64,000 bases of DNA, from NCBI GenBank assembly GCA_032718475.1, contig JAUCBJ010003476.1, positions 1 through 64,000 of the forward strand, read 5' to 3'. The notes beneath the pieces are model-generated. The model had not been told where the DNA came from. It made no database searches and saw nothing but the letters and a program-made list of their open reading frames with translations. The translations under genes were made by a program, and so were the position numbers. The stretch is from Nemertoderma westbladi. Its lineage: Eukaryota; Xenacoelomorpha; Nemertodermatida; Nemertodermatidae. Below, piece by piece: positions 41,140-50,844 of the stretch. How positions within the stretch are numbered: the stretch's first letter is position 1; each line of letters opens with the position of its first letter.

Positions 41140-43808
41140 AATGGGACACAGAGAGAGATATCCTGTTTTTCCAGCTCAAACAGCGAGATAATCCAGTTCG
41201 GACTAAACGGATTTGTTTAAGTATCCTGAGCACTTATTTCGATCCATTGGGATTTATTAGCCCAGTTATATTGATTGCTCGGAGTTTAGTACAACAAATG
41301 TGGCTTGAAAACCACTCATGGGACGATCCACTTAAGGGAGAACTATTAAAGAAGTGGATGAAATGGGAAGATTCTCTACCAACCATCGAGAACTTTATAA
41401 TTTCCCGTTCATATTTTGGTCATGTTCTCCCTACGTATTCCTATCAACTCCATGTGTTTGGAGACGCCAGCGATATGGGAATAGGTATAGTAGCCTACCT
41501 GAGAGTGGAAACTCCGGATGGAATCAAAGTCGCCTTGGTTACCTCTAAGGCATTGATAAACAACAAGTTGAAAGTTCCTCGAGCGGAGTTAAAAGCGGCT
41601 CTATACGCTACAGCCATCGGCCGGAATGTAACAGAACAGATCGAATATCCACTGGAGAAAACTGTCTATTGGACCGATGCTTTACTCGTGTTGGAGTATA
41701 TAACCAATGAAGTCTGTCAGTTCAACGTCTTCGTTACCAACAGAGTAGCCATTATACTTAGTCGCACGAAGATGGATCAATGGAGACATTGCCCCGGAAC
41801 GATTAATCCAGCAGACATCGCCTCCAGGGGAGCAACTCCACAAGAACTGATAGATACTCCAGACTGGTTAGGTGGACCCGACTTCCTAAGCAAAGAAGAG
41901 GATGAATGGCCTCCTCATCTTACTACGGCGGAGATTAGACAGGCCAAGGGAGCGGAGAAAGTCAAACCTAAAACTCGGGCGAGTAAATCGAAGTTATTTA
42001 AACCCGTGGTAGATCTGTCTGTACTACACGCTTCCGGAGACGACGCTTTGGATCCGAAACCCACAGCCACAAATAAGTCTGTTGTGGAAATCAGAGAGAA
42101 GGATTGGAAATCTGGAATACCAGACGTCTCGCAAGGACTCTCACCTCTCCTGCAGAGAGCGATATATCACTACAGTTCCTGGAATCGGTTCTGTAAGGCC
42201 GTTACATATTTAAAGCGATGTTTTCATCATCACTACTCCAGAACGAAGACCAATAGTGATACCGCTCCACTGACATCTGTGCAGGTCCATGTTGTTAAAG
42301 ATCTTCCCAAATATAAGATATCCGACAGGTTTCTGAAGGAGAAGATCAGTTACCAGGAGCATGAAGAAACCAATAAGCAGATGCTGAGACTCCTGCAATT
42401 CTATGAGGATTCCGATAAGTATTTCCTGTTGTTGAGAAATCCACAGATGCACTTAAGGGATCGTTTCTCTAGCACAATGATAGATGGGTTGATACGTGTT
42501 GGAGGAAGATTAACTAATGCTCCATTATCCTTTGACACTAAGTTTCCCATACTCATTAGAAATCTTGAAATACAAATCAAGATGATTGTAGATGTTCACA
42601 GCAAACTTTATCATGCTGGTAGAGAACGAGTTCTTAGCGAAATTCGAACTCGCTATTATTTTTATAAACCCCGTAGAGCTCTGAACCAAGTTCTTAGGAA
42701 CTGCATACCCTGTAGGAAAGCATTCAGTAGGCCTTTAACACAGCGAGAGGCAGAATTACCTAGGGAACGAGTAAGCTTCTATGAACCACCCTTTACTAAT
42801 ACCGGTGTAGATTTATTTGGCCCTATTGAAGTATATCGTGCTAGGACTATAGTCAAGAGATGGTGTGTCATCTTTGTTTGTATGACTTGTAGAGCTATCC
42901 ATCTCGATATGGTGAACGATTTATCTACCAACAGCTTCCTATTGAGCTTACGACGACAGATCGCTCGCTTTGGAACTAGTAACACGATGAGATCTGATAA
43001 GGGAACGAACTTCATTGGTGCCAACAATGAAATCAAAGCTTACGTCAAAGATTGGAACCAAAGACAGGTGGATGATCAGCTAAGGGTAACAGCGTCTAGC
43101 TGGACCTTCAACGCCGCCGACGCCCCTTGGTGGGGAGGAAGTTGGGAGAGATTAATCAGGAGCGTGAAGACCGCATTTCACTTTATAGTGCCGTGCCGTG
43201 CGTATCTCACCGACGAACTTTTGCGGACGTTAATGGAGGAAATCGCCGCCTATCTCAACGAGAGACCGCTTATGCCAGTCTCATCGAGTCCCGATTCCCT
43301 GGAAGCGCTAACACCCGCGCACTTCCTACTGAAGAAACCTGTAGCCATGCTCCCACGATCGGAAATCACAGACGGAGACGAATACTGCCGGCAAACTTGG
43401 CAACTTATGCAGTTGTTATCCCGTCGTTTCGCTGACCATTTCGAAAAACATTATCTGCCCACGCTACAACTTCGAACTAAGTGGTTTGCGCAGCAAGAAA
43501 ACGTCAGCGCCGGAGACATGGTCCTTATTGTGGATTCAGATCTTCCACGTAAGCGGTGGCAGACAGGTCTTATCATCGAGACTCACATCTCGGATGATGG
43601 TTTGGTGCGATCGGTAGAACTCGTCGTCATGCGACGTAACTTTAAGAAACCGGGAATTGTCTTCGAGACACAGCAGCTCAATCGCCCAGTTGGTCGTTTA
43701 TGTTTACTGGAAAGAGACAGAGAACTCTCCGGAAACTATGGAAGGCAAGATACTCTTCCCACGACCACCTCCCTAATCCAACAAACATCTAGGGACTCCC
43801 CAACGTAA
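41136..43808 (+). CDS. pol: BEL/Pao RNase H and integrase polyprotein
   Basis: An 890-residue uninterrupted frame, the longest in the element. RNase H residues appear near FGDAS (about residue 110), PRAELKAAL and VYWTDALLVL, followed by the BEL landmark DIASRGATPQELI. A zinc-binding H2C2 domain (KLYHAGRERV ... CIPCRKAF) precedes the integrase core with catalytic residues in GVDLFGP (about 557), MRSDKGTNFIG (about 617) and GGSWERLIRSVK (about 670), and a DUF5641-like C-terminus (AGDMVLIVD, KRWQTGLI). The start ATG is a frame consequence: in an intact element this is continuous with RT. Confidence 0.93.
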   Translation: MKWDTERDILFFQLKQRDNPVRTKRICLSILSTYFDPLGFISPVILIARSLVQQMWLENHSWDDPLKGELLKKWMKWEDSLPTIENFIISRSYFGHVLPTYSYQLHVFGDASDMGIGIVAYLRVETPDGIKVALVTSKALINNKLKVPRAELKAALYATAIGRNVTEQIEYPLEKTVYWTDALLVLEYITNEVCQFNVFVTNRVAIILSRTKMDQWRHCPGTINPADIASRGATPQELIDTPDWLGGPDFLSKEEDEWPPHLTTAEIRQAKGAEKVKPKTRASKSKLFKPVVDLSVLHASGDDALDPKPTATNKSVVEIREKDWKSGIPDVSQGLSPLLQRAIYHYSSWNRFCKAVTYLKRCFHHHYSRTKTNSDTAPLTSVQVHVVKDLPKYKISDRFLKEKISYQEHEETNKQMLRLLQFYEDSDKYFLLLRNPQMHLRDRFSSTMIDGLIRVGGRLTNAPLSFDTKFPILIRNLEIQIKMIVDVHSKLYHAGRERVLSEIRTRYYFYKPRRALNQVLRNCIPCRKAFSRPLTQREAELPRERVSFYEPPFTNTGVDLFGPIEVYRARTIVKRWCVIFVCMTCRAIHLDMVNDLSTNSFLLSLRRQIARFGTSNTMRSDKGTNFIGANNEIKAYVKDWNQRQVDDQLRVTASSWTFNAADAPWWGGSWERLIRSVKTAFHFIVPCRAYLTDELLRTLMEEIAAYLNERPLMPVSSSPDSLEALTPAHFLLKKPVAMLPRSEITDGDEYCRQTWQLMQLLSRRFADHFEKHYLPTLQLRTKWFAQQENVSAGDMVLIVDSDLPRKRWQTGLIIETHISDDGLVRSVELVVMRRNFKKPGIVFETQQLNRPVGRLCLLERDRELSGNYGRQDTLPTTTSLIQQTSRDSPT

Positions 43809-43811
43809 CAG

Positions 43812-45444
43812 CGTCTGGAGTGGGTGTGTGACTATATTATTTTATATTTACTTTTATTATTTTATATTTATGTATGTATTATTATGTAATTTTATTATAA
43901 TCGTTTTCTTTAATTTTATTTAGTAGAAGGTTATTTTAGCGATTATTTAGTAGATTAGTGCCATATATATTCGCGTTTATTATTTAATTACTTATATATT
44001 ATATATTTAGTGCGACGGCGAGATATAATTCTTTTTCTCTTTCCTTACTGTCCGTATTATATTATAAATACGTGACTACAGTAAGATGAAATATCCGTAC
44101 TTATTAAAGTACAATAAAGCTCCTACTATATTCAAGTATTATTGGTAAGTAGAGTATTAGGAATGCAAAATTCAGATCCTCGTGTCTCGGCTAAACCAAG
44201 CTCTGGGTAGACCTTGGAAACGACTTGCCTCTTCTCACTGACATTGCTTCTTGCGATATTGCTCTCATACCGTATATTAAATAATACATATAGTAGCGTG
44301 ATGTCCCTTTAACAGTAGCGTAAAACGCAAATAAATCTGTTAAACCCTTTGACCATCTCTAATTCTAGTCGATTAAGATATCGCAGCACCCACCGATATA
44401 CTTGAAAGACAAAATTCTAGAATCAGTGGTTAACGTCCCCAGACAAGTTCTGGAATAAACTGGTGCCCATCCTAAATATTAACTATTAATATTTATAAAA
44501 TCTGTCAAATTTTAGATCCTTTAAAATTCTAGTCTATTAAGATATCGTAGCACTTACCGATATTCTTAAAAAGACCAATTTCCTAGAATCAAGGATCCCA
44601 GTCCCCAGACATGTTCTGGAATAAAATTGTGTCTATTTAATATTAAATAATAAAATTTACGGGAATAAATTTAAATTCATCTTTTAATGAATTTGATAAA
44701 TTGTCATTTTTATACAATTTATAACATTCCCAAAATTCCATAAATTATTAGATCATGGGAGCGGAGATTCACCCTATTAAGTGTATTAGTGTGCGAGAAT
44801 CTCCAATATATAGTCAATAGCCGATAAAATTCATAAAATCATGTATAAAGGGGATATTGACAATTAAAGAATTACTATTAAATAGCATCCCAGATCTGTA
44901 TGCATGGGAATTACCCTAATTCTACCGCTAGCTTTCCATAATGTCACCATAGCAACAACCACACTAGAATTAGAAGTGAGTTAAAAGAACAATAGAAAGC
45001 TTGCCCCATTGAATAGCATAGGGAATAAATAGCACACTGCTAGTATCCAAGGATACATAATAATAACGTGGCATTCTGGAAGGCACTGACTAACGGACAA
45101 ATGGCCCGAATGTGTACAATTTGTGACAGTTGTGTGGAATTTGTGCGTTTATAGGTGAATGTTACTACTAAAGTGTGTTTACAGTAGCGAGTCGCAATTG
45201 TGAAAGTAGCCCTAACTCTGCCGTAAGAACCTGAAGTAAATCTAAGCCTTTGGGACGGACAGTGGAGTGACTTGTGCCGGTTATCGTTGTCGTTGTGTAG
45301 CTACTACGTTGGCGAAAAACACAGCGATGACGGTACATCGGCGCTGAGGATCTTGCACTGTCCGGGGGCAGAGAGGGGTAGGCAGCGACGCCCGCTAGCC
45401 TAAATATAAACTCATTATAATATTGATAAACTCATATAGCAGAT
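43812..45444. other. Non-coding gap between pol and the post-pol ORFs
   Basis: AT-rich sequence inside the LTR element with no ORF of note. It contains a 164-bp duplication (44361-44688). The last 200 bases are GC-richer and could include a promoter or splice acceptor for the downstream ORFs, but nothing definite was seen. Confidence 0.5.
44361..44688 (+). repeat. Two tandem copies of a 164-bp unit
   Basis: Both copies start AATTCTAGTC(G/T)ATTAAGATAT (44361 and 44525) and share GCAC(C/T)(C/T)ACCGATAT, TCTAGAATCA and TCCCCAGACA(A/T)GTTCTGGAA. The second copy decays toward its end. Confidence 0.75.
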
Positions 45445-45843
45445 ATGACTGAGTTGATAGAAGATGATCTTGGTATCAGGGAGCGATATACTCTACCTTT
45501 ACAAGCGTTTGTTGATAGCTTGATACGCGGCGACGCTGGTCCAACTACTACGGAGGACGATGGTCGTTATATCGAAACGCCAATGTCCCAGGAGCAACTT
45601 ACGCGTGAATTGGACTATAGAAAATTCACCGCTCGCTATACATATCGTAATGGTACGTATATGGACTTCTTAACTACTGGCCATCCTATCGATTTACACG
45701 ATACGGACGATGTAGACACCGAAAGGAAAATGGTTTTATTTAAATATCATACCCAGCGGAGTCGGAACGATAAACCGAGAATAGAACACGAGAATTCTAT
45801 TCGAAACCGACTCGGGGGATGGAATGTGGAAGAAGGCTTGTAA
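45445..45843 (+). CDS. Post-pol ORF 1, unrecognised (132 aa)
   Basis: An ATG-started frame of 132 codons, acidic (for example IEDDLGIRER, TTEDDGRYIE, HDTDDVDTERK), without a signal peptide or membrane segment. It lies inside the LTR element, 1.6 kb after pol and 0.8 kb before a larger ORF in the same orientation. I recognise no domain. It may be an accessory protein of the element or the first exon of one. A 79-codon frame at 46025-46264, with one hydrophobic segment, follows and is even less certain. Confidence 0.45.
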   Translation: MTELIEDDLGIRERYTLPLQAFVDSLIRGDAGPTTTEDDGRYIETPMSQEQLTRELDYRKFTARYTYRNGTYMDFLTTGHPIDLHDTDDVDTERKMVLFKYHTQRSRNDKPRIEHENSIRNRLGGWNVEEGL

Positions 45844-46632
45844 AGACAAGTAGAGGAGAACCACTAGAGAAAAGACATACGTTAATGTCCAGGGTCCATA
45901 ATGTGAATAATTTTCCCCGGGGCACGGGTGCTCGCGGGCGGTCTCCTTCGGGAGGCTGTAATTTTCTCTTATTTCATCGTCTTCCTGTAATTATTGTGAT
46001 CAGTGTCACAATTAAAGAGCAAGAATGAATGGTGACATAACGGAAAACAAGTCCATCGTGGTATCTTACAGATACTACCATATATCCTTCCTCCTCCTTA
46101 CTACCATTATCCCTCTATACATCGCTATTGAAGATACAACATACTTCGTCCCTCCTTCTCTTCCCAACGCGCTCGGAGCTTTGGGAGACGATCGACCAAT
46201 CCTAGTGGTATCGTGGTATGGATCGTACCACCTACTACTAAACCTCCCCATCCCTTACTATTGATCTGGATGCTTATATTGGTGTCCGCACCTCCTGTCC
46301 ATGTCTCATTCTGTTGATATTTATAATGTCAACTTCCACCCTCTCGTTGTTGATTAGAAAATCAACCACCAATGATTTCCTTAAGTCCAGAACCGTGATA
46401 CAAGGACTGAAAGGACACACGGATAGTTTGTGAACAACTGGTACCATTATGTGTCATAAATCTGGTTGTTCACCTCCCTTAATAATTGGGGATAAATTCA
46501 TTTGGAGATAGTCATCGAATGATACAATCCTCCTACTGAGATCGTATTTCTGAATATTTCAGAATGCGACATAAGTTTTCCTCTGCTCTCTACCATCAAT
46601 TGTGGAAAACATATTAGGCATACAACAGGAAC

Positions 46633-47754
46633 ATGGAGAACATTCCATATCCTTTCGTCGATACTCAGCTGATTGCTCCCTCGGCAGAAGGCCGAGGTTT
46701 CTTCCACACTATGTATGCAAATACACCCAGCGGCATTACTAAAGTACATCGGACCTCCATCGGACATCTTGCCTTTCAAGAATACGGATGGAATTTCAAG
46801 GTTGGAAATCCTATCAACTACCAACAAGTATATGGAGATCATTATTCTCGATTATACTTTGACGGACCATTGACCGCACCTGGCGCTGTGTATAGCTTTA
46901 TGAGCGTTCCACTTCGTCCCTCCTTAGCTATATACACGATCTTTGAAAACGCCGCACTTGCCGGTTGGCTAGCCGATGTGTGCAGTCGTACCATACACGC
47001 CCATCCCTTAATACTTGGAACCAAACTCGCCAAGCTAGATGAACACAATAAATTCATCCGCTTCGAATGTTTCAGGCGCTTTCTGACTCCGTTCCGTAAC
47101 GTCGATAGTCAGTTCAAGGACTGCGCTCTGACCAAGCTCAGCCTAAGAGACTCAGCTGCTGAGAAGCTAGACAGCGCGGGATTCGCCATTTTCAAGGACG
47201 TTTGTATACAGAACTTACATTCATCTGTTATACAAAGACCTCGAATACCCACGGGTTATTCTGTCGTGGAAGTTCAGACAGTGGGTTCGCTTGCGGAGAC
47301 AGCCGCACATATCTCAGCTATGCAATTGGAGGACGAACCAATATGCTTAGAATCTGAGGAGATTCAGCCTACTCAGGAGGTTCATAGACGACCCTATGAA
47401 TATAGAGCCCGAGAACGCGAGTTAGAAAGAACCATCAAACCGATGAAATTTCTCACTACTCACGGTCTACCTACCGCTCTCGTGCAGACGACTCGTCAGG
47501 GACCAGTAAGAGCTGCTGTCTTGAAACGCGCTCTGAAGGTTGTTCGAGCTTGCTCCACTGAGGTTGATGTCGATCAACCGGGTACCTCGACCGGCGGATA
47601 CACTGACCGTAATCCTAAACCTTCTGATGCAATTGTATTGCACCCTTCACCTAGGAGTTATAGCCCTCCTAGTAAAGTGGCTCGCCCCAAAGAGAAAAGG
47701 ACTCTTGCTAGCCTCAAAAAACTGCGTAAACGCCATCCACGCAAGAAAGACTAA
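46633..47754 (+). CDS. Post-pol ORF 2, unrecognised basic-tailed protein (373 aa)
   Basis: A clean 373-codon ATG frame ending 77 bp before the 3' LTR, where env or accessory genes sit in LTR elements. The N-terminal 230 residues look globular (PYPFVDTQLIAPSAEGRG, IGHLAFQEYGWNF, FDGPLTAPGAVYSF). The middle is acidic. The C-terminus is strongly basic (SPPSKVARPKEKR then KKLRKRHPRKKD), suggesting nucleic acid binding or nuclear import. No signal peptide, transmembrane helix or glycoprotein features are visible, so it does not look like an envelope. No family recognised. Confidence 0.6.
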   Translation: MENIPYPFVDTQLIAPSAEGRGFFHTMYANTPSGITKVHRTSIGHLAFQEYGWNFKVGNPINYQQVYGDHYSRLYFDGPLTAPGAVYSFMSVPLRPSLAIYTIFENAALAGWLADVCSRTIHAHPLILGTKLAKLDEHNKFIRFECFRRFLTPFRNVDSQFKDCALTKLSLRDSAAEKLDSAGFAIFKDVCIQNLHSSVIQRPRIPTGYSVVEVQTVGSLAETAAHISAMQLEDEPICLESEEIQPTQEVHRRPYEYRARERELERTIKPMKFLTTHGLPTALVQTTRQGPVRAAVLKRALKVVRACSTEVDVDQPGTSTGGYTDRNPKPSDAIVLHPSPRSYSPPSKVARPKEKRTLASLKKLRKRHPRKKD

Positions 47755-47831
47755 CTGTTTAGAGTATTTTATATTTTAGAAACTGTGATTTTTTATATTT
47801 TATAGAATTAAATCCCATTTTCTGGGAGCGG

Positions 47832-49026
47832 TGTAAAGGCTTTTGCGGAATTAGCTGGTTATTTTCCCCGCAAAGTACTCTGTAGGTGTTTTAACGGACA
47901 TAAAAAGCCGTTTCCTTACTGTACCGGTGTTTTAGTGGACATAAAAAGCCATTTCTTCTGTATGTGTACTTTAGCGGACATAACTAGCGATTTTATGTCG
48001 CAATAAGCCAAAATCCTCTTGATACAGTGTAGTTACGATGACGACATCTATCAGCTGATATGTACACGTGTAACTTTTCCTTTGTTTCTTTGTTCGGTCA
48101 ACCAATCAGAGCGATTCTCATTTTATTTGTACAGAAGCCTCCGGGAAATCGCGCAATGCATTACGGTTTATGTTTACCTTTTTTCCTGATGCCAGAAGAC
48201 CGTCTGTGGAATTATTCTGTGTTTCAGGCTTTAGCCAAACATTAGTAGGCTTTGATCATAGAAACGTATAACTGTTATCACAATTCATATCAACTCAAAC
48301 CACAAACTGGCATACAGCCCATATCATACCATACATACCTTTCACCGCATTATTTTACTGCTATTTACTGTCGGTTATTAATTGTATAAGTTTGATGGAA
48401 TATTGTTATATTTGGATAATATCGATAAATAATCATAAAACCCCAATCTTCTTGATATACTGAAGGTAAGAGACCGGTTACATATAGCAATTGCGACTTA
48501 CATTCTATTGGTTTTGGAGTGAATCTAATGCTATTTCATAGGCACTACATGTGTCCGTTGCTGTTCTCTTTATATGTGACTAAAATCAGTGAAGGTCGGC
48601 AGATCGGTGTGCAGCATTGTGCAGTAGTGTGCATGAGTTTGATAGATAACAAAGCATCTCCTAAAGAATGCGCTTTATACGTGAATCAATAGCCATCCTG
48701 TTGTGCTTAGTGTAAGTCATAACTCTGTTTACATACTTAGAGCGCCACGTCCTAAAGGAACTGTTGATATTTCCCGAAGGTGAATAATATTGGTCAGAGA
48801 TTATATACTAGCGATCAATCGAATAATACAGTAGGCCTACATCGCAATAAGGTCAGAGCTTCCGAATCCAGTCTCCCGGGTATATCCAGCGGGTGAATGG
48901 TCGCGCATAGGCTGGCTTCGGCTAATGTAGTGTATCAAATACTTGTCATAGGCTAAAGTCGATTTATAACCTAAAAGACACCTAAATTTGGCAGGTTAAA
49001 CTGCTAAAGGTCTAAAAGCGCGAACA
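47832..49026 (+). repeat. 3' LTR (1195 bp, uninterrupted)
   Basis: Begins TGTAAAGGC and ends GCGAACA, followed by the duplicated CCAGA. It provides the empty version of the site into which the 4.5 kb transposon jumped in the 5' LTR (TACACGTGTA at 48062-48071). Confidence 0.95.
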
Positions 49027-49076
49027 CCAGACTTCCGAGCTGGTGGAGGTCACCAGTTCGATCCAGTTTTTTTTTT
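49027..49076 (+). pseudogene. tRNA-Gly(TCC)-like sequence, 3' half, with T run
   Basis: Starts with the duplicated CCAGA and continues CTTCCGAGCTGG (anticodon loop and 3' stem), a variable region, and AGTTCGATCC, a B box one base short of consensus. A T10 run follows, a polymerase III terminator. It pairs with the 5' half at 29862-29892. The T stem and acceptor do not close, so a SINE head or pseudogene is likelier than a working tRNA. Confidence 0.5.
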
Positions 49077-50844
49077 ATTAATATACGAAACCTCTGGAAT
49101 ATCATTCTCCCAAAATACAAATAATATAATTCTAACAGTTCCGTATAGCACTACATTTTTATAACATAAATCATTGTTACCATGGCAATATTGTAGAGTT
49201 CTAGAACAAAATATAAATAATATACTGCGAGTTATTGCATAAAATGGATATGAATTGCTCAATATTCCTAATTACAATAATAGTGAAGGTAAAGCTAATA
49301 GTTAATCATTCAGATCGCCGAAAGTTGACATAATAATATAACAAAAATTATACGTTCAGCCATTGTGTGAAAAAGACACCCTATTGAACGTTGGAGACCG
49401 TTGTATATTTATGTAAACCTCCCTCGCGCATACACCCCGGTCAAAACGTTGAAAAGTGCTACTTGTCATACAATATGTAAATAGTTAATAGTAAATCATG
49501 TAAAAAAATGATTTATTATTTATCTGATGTTACAAAAGGCGTCGGAATGGTTAGTTGCCAAGCTGCCATCACCAAACGTCGAGTCCTGGTGCCGGTCTCT
49601 GAATAATCCCGCCAATGTTTGGCCTGTGGCGTAACGTTTGGTTTGTCACACCCGGTAACGTTCTCTCTCAGCACATGCAGGCGTCATACCCCTTTTTTGC
49701 TTTATTATTGTAATCAGCCTTCCCAGCCACAAAAATCGATGACAAAAAGAAAAAAAAGAAATTTATATTTTGAAAAAAAAAGGAAGAAAAGGATAGGATG
49801 CAGTTCAAAAAACGGACTAAAAGTATAGGATAAGTTAAAAACAAAAGGAAAACTCAATTGTATTATCTTTAAAAAAAGGATAGCGCTGTTCATTCTTGAT
49901 TTAATTTCATTAACCTTATTTGAAGAATCCCATAAGAAACGTTACTGCTTTAAAAGACAGGAAGAGATCAAAGTAAGTTACAAATACAGTAGAAACACAG
50001 AAAGAGAACAACGCCAATAGCAATATAAGTATTATAAATCAACCAATCAATAAAATAAGAACAATTTAAAAAAACAATTACGAAATTTTCACCTTTTTTG
50101 CCTAGTTATCATAGATGGTTGAGCTCGGCCGATTGATGGTCATTGATAGAGGTTTATCAAATGCTTGTAAATAGAACTCTAGTTTGAAAGTGATATAAAA
50201 ACTTTGGAAAGGATTTCCGATCGTGGCTACATTTATATAAATAACAAAAATACATTTAGACGCAATCAAAATTCAACCATCTCCAGGGGAAAACGGATGC
50301 ATTTAACAGCTGGTTACGAGCAATCGAGCAAAAATGAAACTGTAACCGTATTATATGCTTTCTTTTATTGTTTTGGTTAGAATAGATGCCACTGTAACCT
50401 GTTCCTATCACTAAATTGAAAATCAACAATGTTAATGCACCAAGGCGGGTTTTGTGCCAATTATAATAATATCCCCCCTCAGAAAATAAATATATTAAAG
50501 CTCACAAAAAAAGGAAGTAGATGAAATAAAAATAAAAATGAAAACAAAATCAAACGGATATAATTAGTTAATTAATTAGTTATAATTTACCCGCCCGGTT
50601 TACATTTCTATCTGTATTGATGTTACATAGTACGTAATTGTTATGTTGGGTATGATATATTGGTAACGGTAAATTTTGTTGTTGACTATTTTGTTTGTTT
50701 GACTTATGGAAATTATACGTTGCTTCAGGCGTATCTAACTATAACTATTTCTGAAATATTTTATACAAATATTGTATCTATAGCTGTACTTTGGTGTAAA
50801 GATAATATTCTTAGTCAGACGAGTCTAGAAGAATTATAAGAATA
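49077..50844. other. Gene-free stretch between LTR element and satellite
   Basis: AT-rich sequence with no supported gene. A GGAATGGTTAG block near 49543 resembles the A-box region of the tRNA-like sequence that the LTR element split, and may be a decayed SINE. A copy of the dispersed TTGGTTAGAA motif lies at 50361-50410. Confidence 0.5.

Larger units (their letters stand above)
29893..49026 (+). mobile_element. BEL/Pao-like LTR retrotransposon (14.6 kb net) with a nested DNA transposon
   Basis: A complete LTR element: TG...CA long terminal repeats of 1195 bp each, flanked by the 5-bp direct repeat CCAGA (29888-29892 and 49027-49031). Net of a 4548-bp insertion in the 5' LTR it is 14,586 bp. 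Internal order is cysteine-rich ORF, gag with coiled coil and zinc knuckle, protease, RT, RNase H, integrase, then a 1.6 kb gap and two more ORFs. The pol order (integrase after RNase H), DUF1759/DUF1758/DUF5641-like sections and motif spellings are of BEL/Pao type. I count about seven LTR-to-LTR differences (about 0.6%), so insertion is recent. No primer-binding site was recognised after the 5' LTR; GGGAGCGG just before the 3' LTR may be the polypurine tract. Confidence 0.9.

Noticed and set aside
46633-47754. Envelope gene making the LTR element a retrovirus-like element
   Set aside because: No signal peptide, membrane anchor or glycoprotein pattern; the tail is highly basic.
49535-49612. 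A second tRNA gene starting near GGCGTCGGAATGGTTAG
   Set aside because: It shares an A-box-like block, but no anticodon arm, T arm or acceptor stem can be formed; at most a SINE remnant.
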